DNA of 64,000 nt, from positions 1,550,001 to 1,614,000 of the forward strand of contig NZ_JAGXTP010000001.1 of the NCBI RefSeq assembly GCF_018334155.1, written 5' to 3'. The position numbers were made by a program, and so were the translations under genes. Positions 9,338-18,913 of the stretch are shown here, one piece after another (within the stretch, counting starts at the first letter, position 1; each line of letters begins with the position of its first letter). The DNA is from Devosia litorisediminis (lineage in GTDB: Bacteria > Pseudomonadota > Alphaproteobacteria > Rhizobiales > Devosiaceae). The notes beneath the pieces were generated by a model. The model saw only the letters and a list, made by a program, of their open reading frames with translations, was not told where the DNA came from and did not search any database.

Positions 9338-10495
9338 AAAGGCGTCATAGACTAGGCAGCGATTGCTGGGTAGGTGCATCGTTAAATGCCAGTCTGCAAT
9401 AGCGCTCATCAATCACGAAAGGGAAAAGCCGCTGCAATCATGTCGATTGCCGTCGCAGATAATGTCAGCATAAGCAAGCGCCCGCTGTCGGCCAAATATC
9501 TTGCGCGTGGAGGCCACCAGCTCGTTATCCCAGTCACTGGCGGCTCATGCGCACCGCGTGCGGCTGCGTACAAGGGTTCCGCTCCAACTGCCGCGACGAC
9601 CTTCACAATGTTATAGAGTGCCAGCGCCGCCCTGGGTACTTGGCAGACGTTCGATAATTGGTCATTGTCAGACATCACAGGCACTGACTGAGCTAAAAGC
9701 CGTAATCGCTGCCTAGCGCCTCGGCCAAATCGCAATCGTCTTTTTCACGCTGCTTTGCACGGCGCTGCTCCTGGAGATGGTGATCGTGCAGCGTTAAGAC
9801 CACACTGACAAGCGTTGGGCGGGAGGCCCGAGATCCCGCATGGCCTGGTGCAACCCAATACCAGTCTCAACTTTGCCTGTAGCCTTGCCGCATTGACCAG
9901 ACCAAACCGATCTCGGTATCGCCGCGATATACTAAGTAGGCGGTCTTTATGCGTTCCCGCCTCCTTGAAGAAATACGACCATTGAAGAAAGGTCCGTATC
10001 GGTCTGGATCGCGAGTTTGACCGGCTGAGAGGGGCTCGCCGTCAACAAACGGATGTTGGAACCGCATAAACTACTCCTTACCTATCCAATGCTCAGTGGG
10101 CCCCCACTACGCATTCTATGGCAGTCCATGGTCTTCGCTTTGAAAAACTTAGTGAAAGCTCTGCATGAGCATAGCGAGCGATGGCTCAAATATGCATTTG
10201 GCGTGTTGATAGCGCTTTTCGTCTCCGCGCTAAGAGGCACTGACCGCTGTCTGGGGAGCAACCGCACCAGAATTCTAAGGTAAACGGCAACAAAACCCAT
10301 CAAGCTATCGAACTGTCAACTGACCTGCCTCTCTCTGGACTCTCTCCTTAATACAATATGTGTTTTTGCTTTCGGTCGCTCCGTGCACCACCTCCGCGCG
10401 AAATCGCGCTGATATGGATGGTTTTTGTGCATTTCGAGACAACAGTAAATTCAGACGAACTTCGCTAAACAAATCGGGCTGGTTGCGCGCACACG
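9338..10495. other. 1.1-kb gene-poor stretch before the relaxase
   Basis: This region contains only small or decayed frames: a short minus-strand frame with a good ribosome-binding site (9867-10067) and a plus-strand frame with a hydrophobic segment near 10190-10240. No family is recognised. It probably marks the edge of the mobile segment that carries the relaxase. Confidence 0.5.
9867..10067 (-). CDS. small hypothetical protein or 5' gene fragment
   Basis: A 66-residue basic frame starts at ATG 10067 with an AAGGAG sequence 6-7 bases upstream, the best ribosome-binding site in the surrounding 1 kb. The sequence (FQHPFVDGEPLSAGQTRD, then an Arg-rich patch SSRRRERIKT and a YLVYRGD stretch) matches nothing I know. 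The short length and gene-poor surroundings suggest it may be the surviving 5' end of a longer gene. Confidence 0.35.
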   Translation of the reverse strand: MRFQHPFVDGEPLSAGQTRDPDRYGPFFNGRISSRRRERIKTAYLVYRGDTEIGLVWSMRQGYRQS

Positions 10496-12511
10496 TCAGT
10501 CGTTCTCTTCCGCACCCGGTTCGAAATCGTCCCATTCGTGTTCGAACGGCTCATCCGTGACGTTATCGCAAACCTCTTCCTCCAGCAGCGGGCCATCGAT
10601 TTCGACGTACTCCTCCGGCTCTTCCCTGTCGCCTTGCTCCACCTTCCCGAACGCCGCGTCTTCGACGACGAACTCGTCCCATTCTACTTCTCGCGAGGCA
10701 TCGATGGCTGCAAAGCCGTTCGCGTGCGTTTGCAGCCAGGCGTCGAGACGTTTTGACAAGCCCGCGGCATCGGTGTCCGGCATGTAACCGGGATAGCGCC
10801 AATGGATGTCCATGTAAAAAGTGGCCAGCAGTTGCATTGTGGCTGCCACTGAAGACGGTGAAGTGCTCACCTCACCCATGGCATCGACGCAAAAGAGTGG
10901 CCAGCCTTGGGATGGCAGGGCTGAAAAATGCCCCAGAGGCTTGTGGACGATTGCCGTTCTGAGATTGCCCATGGTTGAAAGGGATTTACCGTTGGTCAGC
11001 GAGGCCTGAAACATAGGTTGCCATTTGAGCACCTGCACATGGTGTGAGAGGACATCCAACAGCTCAAGGCTCGGCCAGTCACTATCACCGCGACGGAGGA
11101 GAACGACTTTATTGTTGCCAGCGAGTGCGGATGCGAGCGCAAGCGACAGTTCGGCCGCCGCCATGCTATCGGGATCATCTATAATTATGATCGCTTGCGA
11201 AATCATCCGCTCACTCAAGTCTTTGATTTCGACCAGCGCCGACCTTGGCGCGGGGTGGCCGGCAGGCGTCGCAATCGTGACAGGAATAATGCCGGCGCGA
11301 TTGGCAATGCCGGCAATGTCCTGTGCCAACAGTTCAGCCCTGCTTTGCGCCTCAACAATTACCACATCGCTGCCGGCGAAGAGCTTCTCGAGCACCGTTC
11401 GCGTAGCACTGCTGAACTCCTTGCGAACGTGGTAGCTCACATCCAGCTTACAGCTTGAGCGCTCGCTCAACATAAGAGCGCGGCCAAGCGCCGCGAGTTC
11501 GGATTGAACGAGGTGGACCCCGGCAAACCACTCTACGTCGCTGTCAGCAATATCGAGTTCGACGCAAAGCCCCAGCCCGATCGTGGCTTCAACAAGCTCC
11601 TTGGCATGATCGGGCAAGACATACCTAGCGTAAAAAGTTTCGAGCTCGACGCGTGTAAACGGCGCTTTGAAACAAGCGACCGCGCCATCGAAGCATTCGA
11701 CCACCTCGCGGTTTTCCTGCTCCCGCGTCGTGTTGACCAGGAGCGCGCGACCATCAATCTGCGGATCGTCAGTGCGCTTGGATCTGCGCCAACGTCGAAC
11801 CGCCGTTATGGGTACAGGGCGCAGGGCGATCGGCGGGTTCGGGGTGACGCGCAGGGTCGAGCCTGCCCGCTCAAATGCCTGGTTCTGAAAGAGATGCCAC
11901 AACCGCCCCCAATTTCGGCCATAGGCAATTCCGTTCCGGTTGATCGGATCAAGCGTCGTATAGCGCTTTTTCGCAGCACCTTGGGGCGTGAGCTGACGGG
12001 GCGACACCAGCACATGGCAGTGCAAATTGGCGCTGGCCATTGCCATGATGCGGGCGAACTCATCTGTATCGCCGTCTTGGTCCAACAGGTCTTCGCTATG
12101 CAGGTTCTTTGCGGCGTCATGCGGGGTATGCACAGCCAAAGTGGCGGCTAATCCATGCTTTTCGACGATGACCTGACGCACGAACTGTTCAGCGAGAGTG
12201 CAGCTTCCTTGCAGCTCAAATTCTGCCGGCATCGGCAAAGACAAGAGTAGCTCGAAGCCCAGCACCGCCTTTGGCAGAGTGCTCGCGGTTTCCATGAGTT
12301 CCCACAAGCGGTAGACATCGTCACCAAGGTTTTCGCAGCCGAGCGGCAGCACCGTGCTGGTGTAAAAACCATCCTGCCTATCGGAATAGTCGAACATCTC
12401 GCCGGTCCGCTGCGAAACCAGCTGGGTGCGGGTGAGATAGGCCAAGCGCTGGATGGTTGAGTGACCAAGCGAGCGCTGGATTTGTGTTACTCGTGCAAAA
12501 GCTATCGCCAT
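10496..12511 (-). CDS. MobA/MobL (TraA-type) relaxase with decayed helicase region
   Basis: The 671-residue protein should nick DNA at an oriT and start conjugal transfer. Residues 1-230 match the MobA/MobL (MobQ) relaxase domain: the start MAIAFARVTQIQRSLGHST, RTGEMFDYS (about 36-43), then the histidines H128 and H131 and the metal-binding NLHCHVLVS (H164, H166). Full TraA relaxases are about 1,100 residues with a RecD-like helicase. Here the C-terminal half keeps only a faint trace, such as a Walker-B-like AIIIIDDPDS, with no Walker A seen. The last 60 residues are very acidic. The divergent gene at 12705 and the 193-bp gap give the usual relaxase-oriT-accessory layout. Relaxase activity is plausible; helicase function looks lost. 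Confidence 0.8.
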   Translation of the reverse strand: MAIAFARVTQIQRSLGHSTIQRLAYLTRTQLVSQRTGEMFDYSDRQDGFYTSTVLPLGCENLGDDVYRLWELMETASTLPKAVLGFELLLSLPMPAEFELQGSCTLAEQFVRQVIVEKHGLAATLAVHTPHDAAKNLHSEDLLDQDGDTDEFARIMAMASANLHCHVLVSPRQLTPQGAAKKRYTTLDPINRNGIAYGRNWGRLWHLFQNQAFERAGSTLRVTPNPPIALRPVPITAVRRWRRSKRTDDPQIDGRALLVNTTREQENREVVECFDGAVACFKAPFTRVELETFYARYVLPDHAKELVEATIGLGLCVELDIADSDVEWFAGVHLVQSELAALGRALMLSERSSCKLDVSYHVRKEFSSATRTVLEKLFAGSDVVIVEAQSRAELLAQDIAGIANRAGIIPVTIATPAGHPAPRSALVEIKDLSERMISQAIIIIDDPDSMAAAELSLALASALAGNNKVVLLRRGDSDWPSLELLDVLSHHVQVLKWQPMFQASLTNGKSLSTMGNLRTAIVHKPLGHFSALPSQGWPLFCVDAMGEVSTSPSSVAATMQLLATFYMDIHWRYPGYMPDTDAAGLSKRLDAWLQTHANGFAAIDASREVEWDEFVVEDAAFGKVEQGDREEPEEYVEIDGPLLEEEVCDNVTDEPFEHEWDDFEPGAEEND

Positions 12512-12704
12512 AGAAATGCGCCCCTATACGGACAGTGCGAACCCCATTCACATTTCTCAGCAAGTATCAAAAAAACTATCTTCAGTATTTTATTCGAAAA
12601 ACGTGCGTCGCGGGGCTGTGCCTTGCCAGGATCCGCACGATCCTCAAATCGCGGACGACGGATGCACCGATCGTCCAGGCACTTAGCGACGAAAGGACAT
12701 CGCA
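12512..12704. other. candidate oriT/promoter region between divergent mobilisation genes
   Basis: This is the 193-bp gap between the relaxase and the divergent 288-residue gene. In Ti-type plasmids the oriT lies between traA and the divergent traCDG genes, which is the same layout. An AT-rich tract (about 12567-12600) is followed by a GC-rich segment with CGTGCGTCGCGGGGC and GTGCCTTGCC, which loosely resembles the nick region of TraA-type oriTs. The resemblance is by memory and unverified. Confidence 0.35.
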
Positions 12705-13571
12705 ATGTCGGATCACTTTAATACTGCCTCAGAAACGGTAGCAGAACAACTCAAGACGTTCACCGAGGTGCAGCGCCAGCTGCAGCAAACACGCCTCACC
12801 GCCGCTCAGTCACCGGCTGACCGTGCACTAGTGCTTGAGCAGAAACGCGCCAAGCTCAGCCTCTCATCAATCAAAGACGAGATCGCTCTGACGGGCACTC
12901 TTGCTCAGATAGCTAAGGAAATCGACTTGGCGACCTGCGTCCTTGACACATCTGAATTGCGCGGCGCCTTGCTGACGATCATGGATAACGCCAGCGACAT
13001 AGCCGCGGTGGCCGCTTTCCGAACTCGCGATGAGAAGTTCAAGGCAGACAAACGCCCGGTTAAATTTGGTGTTCGCGCCTTTCTGGCCGTGGCGCACCCC
13101 AGTGCCGAGCTGATCGAGCAGACTAAGGCGCTTCGCTTCCGCGAGGATCGCTTGGCTGGCGGCTTTGGCGGTCGCGCCGACCTCGATACACTTGTGACGC
13201 TGGGACGTGATTTTAACTGCACGGTCCGCGTCAAAAGCGGAAAAGACACGATCGACCTTGTGCGCGATGGAACGGTCGATGAAGCAACGCTCAAAATGCT
13301 CGCTTCTCAATATGTCACGGAAAATCCGACGACACCGCCATCAGCGGAGGCAACGGGGTCAAAGAATATGGCGGCCGAGAGCGGTTTGCTCAACCGTGAC
13401 GCAATCGACGGGGCATCGGCGCCAGAAGAAGCGGAAAAGCGCGTGTCGTTCAATCTTTCCAAACAGCACGGATCACGTTCCCCCGGTCGCCACGGCATGG
13501 CAAACGCGGCTGCGTCGATGAGCCGCTCGCTCCCAGGCAAGCAGCACGAAAAGACCGACGACACTGCTTGA
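12705..13571 (+). CDS. hypothetical protein divergent from the relaxase
   Basis: This 288-residue soluble protein has a well-placed AAAGGA site 7 bases before the ATG. The N-terminal 70 residues are Gln- and Ala-rich and probably a coiled coil (EQLKTFTEVQRQLQQTRL). The middle part (about 70-200) looks globular, with RAFLAVAHPSAELIEQT and GRADLDTLVTLGRDFN. The C-terminal 80 residues are low-complexity, polar and probably disordered, ending with basic SRSPGRHG and KQHEKTDD. I recognise no family. Its position opposite a relaxase suggests a mobilisation accessory or transfer-related protein, by context only. Confidence 0.75.
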   Translation: MSDHFNTASETVAEQLKTFTEVQRQLQQTRLTAAQSPADRALVLEQKRAKLSLSSIKDEIALTGTLAQIAKEIDLATCVLDTSELRGALLTIMDNASDIAAVAAFRTRDEKFKADKRPVKFGVRAFLAVAHPSAELIEQTKALRFREDRLAGGFGGRADLDTLVTLGRDFNCTVRVKSGKDTIDLVRDGTVDEATLKMLASQYVTENPTTPPSAEATGSKNMAAESGLLNRDAIDGASAPEEAEKRVSFNLSKQHGSRSPGRHGMANAAASMSRSLPGKQHEKTDDTA

Positions 13572-14148
13572 GCAGGAGCTGAACTTCGACAAGAGCTTGA
13601 GCCAGGATCGGGCGGGCACATGTGTCCTGCCCCATCCATTCTTTAAGTAGGCTTGGATCGGCCTTTCACGTGGCGCCCGGCAACACTCAAGCGAAGTTGT
13701 GATCGATATCGATCCGTGCCATGGGCGACAAAGGGGCATGAGGCAGGTTGGGAATGAGGCGCCGCATGGGTCTGATACCCCGAGGAATGTCCAAAAAGGA
13801 TTGTTGTGCGACACGCAGTGTGGAACCCTGCGTTTGGATGGGGTGCGCCATCTTCCTTTCCGCACGTGAGAGACGCCGCGCAGCGGCGCACGCACTCCTT
13901 CATCCTTTCATGCGAAGATTGCATGGTGCCCATGCAAAATTGCGGCAATGTCAATATTCCTGAACGGTTGAAGGGATTTGCTTACCCTTTGCTCGCTAAC
14001 CATCTGCCCCGACTAACAAATGACCGGGTTCTCGTTCGCTGCAATTGCGTGTAACTGTGACTTGTCTGTGGGAGCATTGGCTTCATGACGACTTGCGGCC
14101 TCGACGGCACGCGGGTCAATGATCTGAAACGTGTTTTGAGGTTATTGC
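13572..14148. other. gmd upstream region
   Basis: This 577-bp region has no convincing gene. A minus-strand frame at 13643-13954 has odd, Cys/His-rich translation and is not supported. The region holds a perfect 8-bp inverted repeat at 13919-13937 and a GC-rich hairpin near 13874-13890. It should contain the promoter of the gmd-fcl-glycosyltransferase operon. Confidence 0.5.
13919..13937. promoter_or_regulatory. perfect palindrome upstream of gmd
   Basis: TTGCATGG, three bases TGC, then CCATGCAA forms a perfect dyad about 210 bp upstream of the gmd start. The symmetry and size fit a dimeric repressor or activator site. No known regulator motif could be assigned. Confidence 0.35.
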
Positions 14149-15273
14149 ATGAGTTCGGGCAAGGTTGCGCTGATTACCGGTATCACGGGCCAGGACGGCT
14201 CCTATCTCGCCGAGCTGCTGCTTGAGAAGGGCTATGAGGTCCACGGCATCAAGCGTCGGGCCTCGCTTATCAACACCCAGCGCGTCGACCACATCTACGA
14301 GGATCCGCACTCCAAGAACGGCCGATTCAAGCTCCATTACGGTGATCTCTCGGACACCTCGAACCTCACCCGCCTCATGCGCGATATCGAACCGGACGAG
14401 GTCTATAACCTCGGCGCTCAGTCGCATGTGGCGGTCAGCTTCGAGGCGCCCGAATATACCGCAGATGTCGACGCGATCGGCACCTTGCGCCTGCTTGAGG
14501 CCATCCGCTTCCTCGGGCTCGAGAAGAAGTCCCGGTTCTACCAAGCTTCGACCTCGGAACTCTTCGGCCTCGTCCAGGAGACCCCGCAGCGCGAGACGAC
14601 ACCCTTCTATCCGCGCTCGCCCTATGCCGTGGCCAAGATGTACGCCTACTGGATCACGGTGAACTATCGCGAATCCTACGGTATCTATGCCTGCAACGGC
14701 ATTCTCTTCAACCACGAGTCGCCGCGCCGCGGCGAAACCTTCGTGACGCGCAAGATCACCCGTGGCCTCTCCAATATCGCCATGGGGCTCGAAGCCTGTC
14801 TCTATATGGGCAATATCGACGCGCTGCGCGACTGGGGCCATGCCAAGGACTATGTGCGTATGCAGTGGATGATGCTGCAGCAGGATAAACCGGAGGATTT
14901 CGTCATCGCGACGGGTGTACAGTATTCCGTGCGCGAGTTCATCCAGTGGACAGCCAGGGAACTCGGCATCACGCTCGAATTCTCGGGGTCCGGCGTCGAC
15001 GAGATCGCGACGGTAGCGGCAATCGAGGGCGACCTGGCCCCTGCCCTCAAGGTCTGCGACGTGATCGTGCGTATCGATCCGCGCTATTTCCGTCCTGCAG
15101 AAGTAGAGACCCTCTTGGGCGATCCGAGCAAGGCCAAACAGAAGCTTGGCTGGACCCCTGAAATCACCGCCCAGGAGATGTGTGCGGAAATGGTGCGCGA
15201 AGACCACAAGGCCGCGCGGCGTCACGCCCTGCTCAAGCAGCACGGTCTCGATCTTCCTGTGAGCGTGGAATAG
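14149..15273 (+). CDS. gmd: GDP-mannose 4,6-dehydratase
   Basis: The enzyme converts GDP-mannose to GDP-4-keto-6-deoxymannose, the first step of GDP-fucose synthesis. The 374-residue protein has the NADP-binding [27 protein letters not shown] N-terminus (GxxGxxG within residues 10-17), the ASTSELFG segment with the catalytic Thr and Glu region, and the YxxxK catalytic pair in [28 protein letters not shown] and a DWGHAKDYV region are also present. Length is normal. It is the first gene of a tight operon with fcl 4 bp downstream and ten genes' worth of glycan functions after it. Its base composition is clearly richer in GC than the glycosyltransferases downstream. Confidence 0.97.
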   Translation: MSSGKVALITGITGQDGSYLAELLLEKGYEVHGIKRRASLINTQRVDHIYEDPHSKNGRFKLHYGDLSDTSNLTRLMRDIEPDEVYNLGAQSHVAVSFEAPEYTADVDAIGTLRLLEAIRFLGLEKKSRFYQASTSELFGLVQETPQRETTPFYPRSPYAVAKMYAYWITVNYRESYGIYACNGILFNHESPRRGETFVTRKITRGLSNIAMGLEACLYMGNIDALRDWGHAKDYVRMQWMMLQQDKPEDFVIATGVQYSVREFIQWTARELGITLEFSGSGVDEIATVAAIEGDLAPALKVCDVIVRIDPRYFRPAEVETLLGDPSKAKQKLGWTPEITAQEMCAEMVREDHKAARRHALLKQHGLDLPVSVE

Positions 15274-15277
15274 CGGA

Positions 15278-16234
15278 ATGACCTTCGATCTGACCAATAA
15301 GTGTGTTTATGTCGCCGGACATCGCGGGATGGTGGGAAGCGCCGTCGTGCGCCGACTTGCTTCGGAAGGCTGCGAGGTGATCACCGCCGATCGCGACGTC
15401 GTCGACCTCAAGCGCCAGGCCGAGGTCGAGGCCTTCATGCGTGATGCAAAGCCGGATGCCATCGTCATGGCAGCGGCAAAGGTCGGCGGCATTCTTGCCA
15501 ATGACACCTATCCGGCCGATTTTCTTTACGATAATCTCATCATCGAGGCGAACATCACCCAATCGGCTTTCCAGAACGGCGTCCAAAAGATGCTGTTCCT
15601 GGGTTCGAGCTGCATCTATCCCAAAATGGCCGAGCAGCCGATCACCGAGGATGCCCTGCTGACCGGGCCGCTCGAGCCGACTAACGAATGGTACGCCATC
15701 GCCAAGATCGCCGGCATTAAGCTCGCCCAAGCCTATCGCAAGCAGCATGGCTGCGACTTCATCTCCGCCATGCCGACCAATCTCTACGGGCCGGGCGACA
15801 ATTTCGAACTGAACTCAAGCCATGTGATGCCGGCCCTGATCCGCAAGGCCCATGAGGCGAAATTGCGTGGCGATGACAGTATTACCGTTTGGGGCACGGG
15901 CGCACCGCGGCGCGAATTCCTCCATGCCGACGATTGCGCCGATGCGCTGGTGTTTCTGTTGAAGACATATTCAGGAGATGAGCACGTAAACGTAGGATCG
16001 AGCCAGGATGTAACAATTATCGAGCTAACTGAGCTCGTTTGCGAGATAGTGGGCTTCGGTGGCACCATTGTTCATGATCTTTCCAAGCCAGATGGAGCTC
16101 CCCGGAAGCTCATGAGCGCGGAGCGCATCCATAGTCTTGGCTGGTCCCCGACGATCGAGCTACGTGAAGGGATCTCAGCTACCTATCAGTGGTTCCGTAA
16201 GAACCATGCAGCTGTGGAGCGTAGGGAGCAGTGA
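15278..16234 (+). CDS. fcl: GDP-L-fucose synthase
   Basis: Fcl (WcaG) epimerises and reduces GDP-4-keto-6-deoxymannose to GDP-L-fucose with NADPH. The 318-residue short-chain dehydrogenase-type protein has VAGHRGMVGSAVVRRL (residues 11-26), the substrate-site GSSCIYP, the catalytic YAIAKIAG with Tyr and Lys, and the MPTNLYGPGDNF segment. The gene sits 4 bp after gmd and overlaps the next gene by 4 bp (GTGA). Base composition changes sharply inside the gene near 15960. The upstream part is GC-rich like gmd. The last quarter is AT-richer like the following glycosyltransferases, suggesting a recombination join that kept the frame intact. Confidence 0.97.
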   Translation: MTFDLTNKCVYVAGHRGMVGSAVVRRLASEGCEVITADRDVVDLKRQAEVEAFMRDAKPDAIVMAAAKVGGILANDTYPADFLYDNLIIEANITQSAFQNGVQKMLFLGSSCIYPKMAEQPITEDALLTGPLEPTNEWYAIAKIAGIKLAQAYRKQHGCDFISAMPTNLYGPGDNFELNSSHVMPALIRKAHEAKLRGDDSITVWGTGAPRREFLHADDCADALVFLLKTYSGDEHVNVGSSQDVTIIELTELVCEIVGFGGTIVHDLSKPDGAPRKLMSAERIHSLGWSPTIELREGISATYQWFRKNHAAVERREQ

Positions 16235-17490
16235 GGATCCTTATAGTCGGCCTAAACTACTCTCCTGAGAAAGTGGGGATTGCAGTATACACCACGGGCC
16301 TCGCAGAGTACCTTGTTGCGGAGGGGAACGAAGTTAAAGTAGTGGCGGGAAATCCCTACTACCCTTCGTGGCAACCTATCGATGGCTTCAAAGCAGGACG
16401 CTACTCACATCAGGTAAAGAATGGTGTTAAAGTCACTTGGGTGCCACATTATATTCCTAGAAACCCGACTGGAGGAAAGCGTTTACTGCATCACATCAGT
16501 TTTGCTTTATCCAGTTTGCTTCCAGCCATAAAGGAAGCTTTATCATGGAAGCCACATATCGTCATCACGATTGCTCCTTCGCTAATTGCTGCTCCTGTTG
16601 CCCGCTTGGCGGCCCTCATCTGCGGTGCAAAGTCTTGGCTTCACTTGCAGGACTTTGAAGTCGAAGCTGCTTTTGCGACGAACTTACTCACTGGTGGTGG
16701 TGTGGTCAAAGGAGTTGCCCTTTATTTTGAACGAATCATACTTTGTATGTTTCATTCGGTATCAACCATATCACCGCAGATGTGCCTTAGGCTTATCGCT
16801 AAGGGCATTCCTAGTACTCAGATCAGCGAGTTTCGCAACTGGGCCGACCTTGAGGGCATCAAACCTGCGGAGCATTTCTCTACGTTCCGGCGACGATGGG
16901 CGATCTTAACGCCGTATGTCGCACTCTATTCCGGCAACATCGGCAATAAGCAGGGCGTCGAACTCATCGTGGAAGCTGCCAGAAATCTGCAGCATCGTGA
17001 CGACTTGACCTTCGTTGTCTGCGGAGAAGGTCCTCGTCGGAAAGAAATGGAGATGAGGGCCGCCGACCTTAAAAATATCCAATTTCACGACCTACAGCCA
17101 AGAGAGCAACTAAACGATCTGCTGGCACTTGCAACTATCCACCTAATGCCGCAGACGGCGGGAGCTGCCGATTTGCTACTTCCATCGAAACTGACAAACA
17201 TGCTCGCTTCAGGACGGCCAATAGTGACGACGGCCGAGAAGAACACGAGCTTAGCTGTCGAAGTTGAGGGATGTGGTATCACTGTGCCCCCTTCGAGCCC
17301 GAGCAAATTCGCAGGGGCCATCGAAGAACTCCTCACGAATACTGACCTCTATGAAAGGGCGTCGCGAGCCAGTCGGCAAAGAGCGGAGCAGAACTGGGAC
17401 GCGCAGGTTATCCTGGGCGAACTCCATAGAAAGCTACATCATACTGTAGAGGGCGTTAGACCCGAGCACTTGGATGTTGGCCGTGAGTGA
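16231..17490 (+). CDS. WcaI-like GT4 glycosyltransferase
   Basis: This 419-residue GT-B glycosyltransferase resembles colanic-acid WcaI: the N-terminus RILIVGLNYSPEKVGIAVYT with NPYYPSW nearby, then a central GNIGNKQGVE segment of the donor domain and a C-terminal PSKLTNMLASGRPIVTTA. It should add a sugar, in WcaI probably fucose or another deoxyhexose, to the lipid-linked repeat on the cytoplasmic side. The start is GTG overlapping the fcl stop by 4 bp. The order gmd-fcl-wcaI parallels the E. coli colanic acid cluster, although gmm is missing between fcl and wcaI. The next gene overlaps its end by 17 bp. Donor and linkage cannot be read from sequence. Confidence 0.88.
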   Translation: MRILIVGLNYSPEKVGIAVYTTGLAEYLVAEGNEVKVVAGNPYYPSWQPIDGFKAGRYSHQVKNGVKVTWVPHYIPRNPTGGKRLLHHISFALSSLLPAIKEALSWKPHIVITIAPSLIAAPVARLAALICGAKSWLHLQDFEVEAAFATNLLTGGGVVKGVALYFERIILCMFHSVSTISPQMCLRLIAKGIPSTQISEFRNWADLEGIKPAEHFSTFRRRWAILTPYVALYSGNIGNKQGVELIVEAARNLQHRDDLTFVVCGEGPRRKEMEMRAADLKNIQFHDLQPREQLNDLLALATIHLMPQTAGAADLLLPSKLTNMLASGRPIVTTAEKNTSLAVEVEGCGITVPPSSPSKFAGAIEELLTNTDLYERASRASRQRAEQNWDAQVILGELHRKLHHTVEGVRPEHLDVGRE

Positions 17491-18913
17491 AGGTAGGATG
17501 CCCTCTGATCTTAACGGCACAGCGAGAAGTCCTAGGCGGACGGAGCACGGGCTCGTAGTCCATACTTTCATCGCAACTCTGGTGATCTCTGTTGTAATTC
17601 TGTTTATCTCTATCGGTGAATCATACCAAGGAGAGTACAGCAACCCAATCCTTTTGATTTCCGTGTGCTTAATTCTCTGGCTTGCGGCTCTGATCCGGGA
17701 CGTAATGTCTCCCTCGGGGCGGCCAGTCTCTACCCTAGTTTCAATCTACATGGTTTCATTCTTTCTTGTTCCTGGTCTTCTTCATTTGGATCAGAAGAGA
17801 TTCCCTTTCTTCAATGCGAACTATAGTGTACCTATTCTTGAAAAGTCAGCAATGGTGGTCTTTTTATTCTCCATATTTTATCTGATTGGCGCCAACGTAA
17901 ATTTTGGCCAACGAGGTGCAGTCAGTCGCGGAGAGAACTTTCTGGGCTATCGGCCGCCGCGTATGCCGCTCTTGATATTACTGAGTGCCGCCCTAGCCGT
18001 GACAGCCGGCGCGTTGTTCGGTTTCGACCGACTTCATACTACTCGAGGTGAGTTTTCACACGTATTTGCGGAGCTTTCGGCTACTGATCTGATACAGCAA
18101 TCCGTTGCAAGAATATGTGGATTTTTGACATTTTTATACGCAACTATAAACATACGAAGCAGGCGGAATATTGCCAGCGCCTCTGTACTTCTATTTTCCA
18201 TTTTAGTATTTCTAGCTACTAATAATATACTTTCGCTGCCCCGATACATCGTAGCTGGGTACATTATCAGTACGGTTGTAGTCCATTTTCGCCTGACGCC
18301 AAAAAGCAAAGCCTTGGGGGTTGTCGTGTTAATGGTTGGGCAGATCACCTTGTTTCCTATCCTGAGCGAGCTAGCCCGCGGCGATATCGCGGCGTATTTC
18401 AATAGGTCTCAATTCGATTACCTCGCGACGAGTGGGGATTTCGACGGCTTCCAATCGACAACCAGTGTTGTGCAAATGGTAGAAGGAACTGGCGTCAAAT
18501 CCGGATTGCAGCTGCTTTCGGCACTTCTCTTTTTCGTTCCTCGGGAGCTCTTCCCTGAAAAGAGTGTCGGAACGGGCGGAGAGGCCGCGCAATACGCCAG
18601 CTTTCCGTTTATAAATCTCTCTGCACCAATCCCGTCAGAGCTATACGTTGATTTTGGCACTTGGGGGCTGGTGGTGCTAAGCCTTGTTTTCGGCACTGCA
18701 GTGCAGATGCTCGATAGATCATACGACAGGGTTGCCAATGTTCCTGGGCATATAGCGAGAATAGTGCCGGCCTTAGTCGCCGGGTTCGCGATCATAGTAA
18801 TGCGGGGCTCACTGGTAGGGGTAATCGGTCCTTTGGTCATGTCCGTAGTCTACGCTCATTTTGCTCAACACATTGTTCGCGACGAAGGTCCCTACAAAGG
18901 CATCACAAGATGA
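17474..18913 (+). CDS. Wzy-like oligosaccharide repeat-unit polymerase
   Basis: This 479-residue integral membrane protein has about ten to twelve hydrophobic segments, starting with HTFIATLVISVVILFISI and ending with VVYAHFAQHIV. A large hydrophilic stretch lies in the last third and contains FVPRELFPEKSVGTGGEAAQY. This pattern, and FVPRELFPEK-like motifs, are seen in O-antigen/oligosaccharide repeat polymerases (Wzy type), which join repeat units on the periplasmic face. The start at ATG 17474 overlaps the upstream gene by 17 bp; ATG 17498 with AAGG close upstream is an alternative. It sits in the operon with a flippase and transferases, which strengthens the role. Sequence identity among Wzy proteins is low, so the assignment is by topology and context. 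Confidence 0.75.
   Translation: MLAVSEGRMPSDLNGTARSPRRTEHGLVVHTFIATLVISVVILFISIGESYQGEYSNPILLISVCLILWLAALIRDVMSPSGRPVSTLVSIYMVSFFLVPGLLHLDQKRFPFFNANYSVPILEKSAMVVFLFSIFYLIGANVNFGQRGAVSRGENFLGYRPPRMPLLILLSAALAVTAGALFGFDRLHTTRGEFSHVFAELSATDLIQQSVARICGFLTFLYATINIRSRRNIASASVLLFSILVFLATNNILSLPRYIVAGYIISTVVVHFRLTPKSKALGVVVLMVGQITLFPILSELARGDIAAYFNRSQFDYLATSGDFDGFQSTTSVVQMVEGTGVKSGLQLLSALLFFVPRELFPEKSVGTGGEAAQYASFPFINLSAPIPSELYVDFGTWGLVVLSLVFGTAVQMLDRSYDRVANVPGHIARIVPALVAGFAIIVMRGSLVGVIGPLVMSVVYAHFAQHIVRDEGPYKGITR

Noticed and set aside
13643..13954. 103-residue minus-strand frame upstream of gmd
   Set aside because: It has a TTG start and an odd Cys/His/Ser-rich translation resembling no folded protein; more likely noncoding.
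14116..15297. 393-residue minus-strand frame opposite gmd
   Set aside because: It is a mirror frame of a GC-rich gene; gmd on the plus strand is unambiguous.
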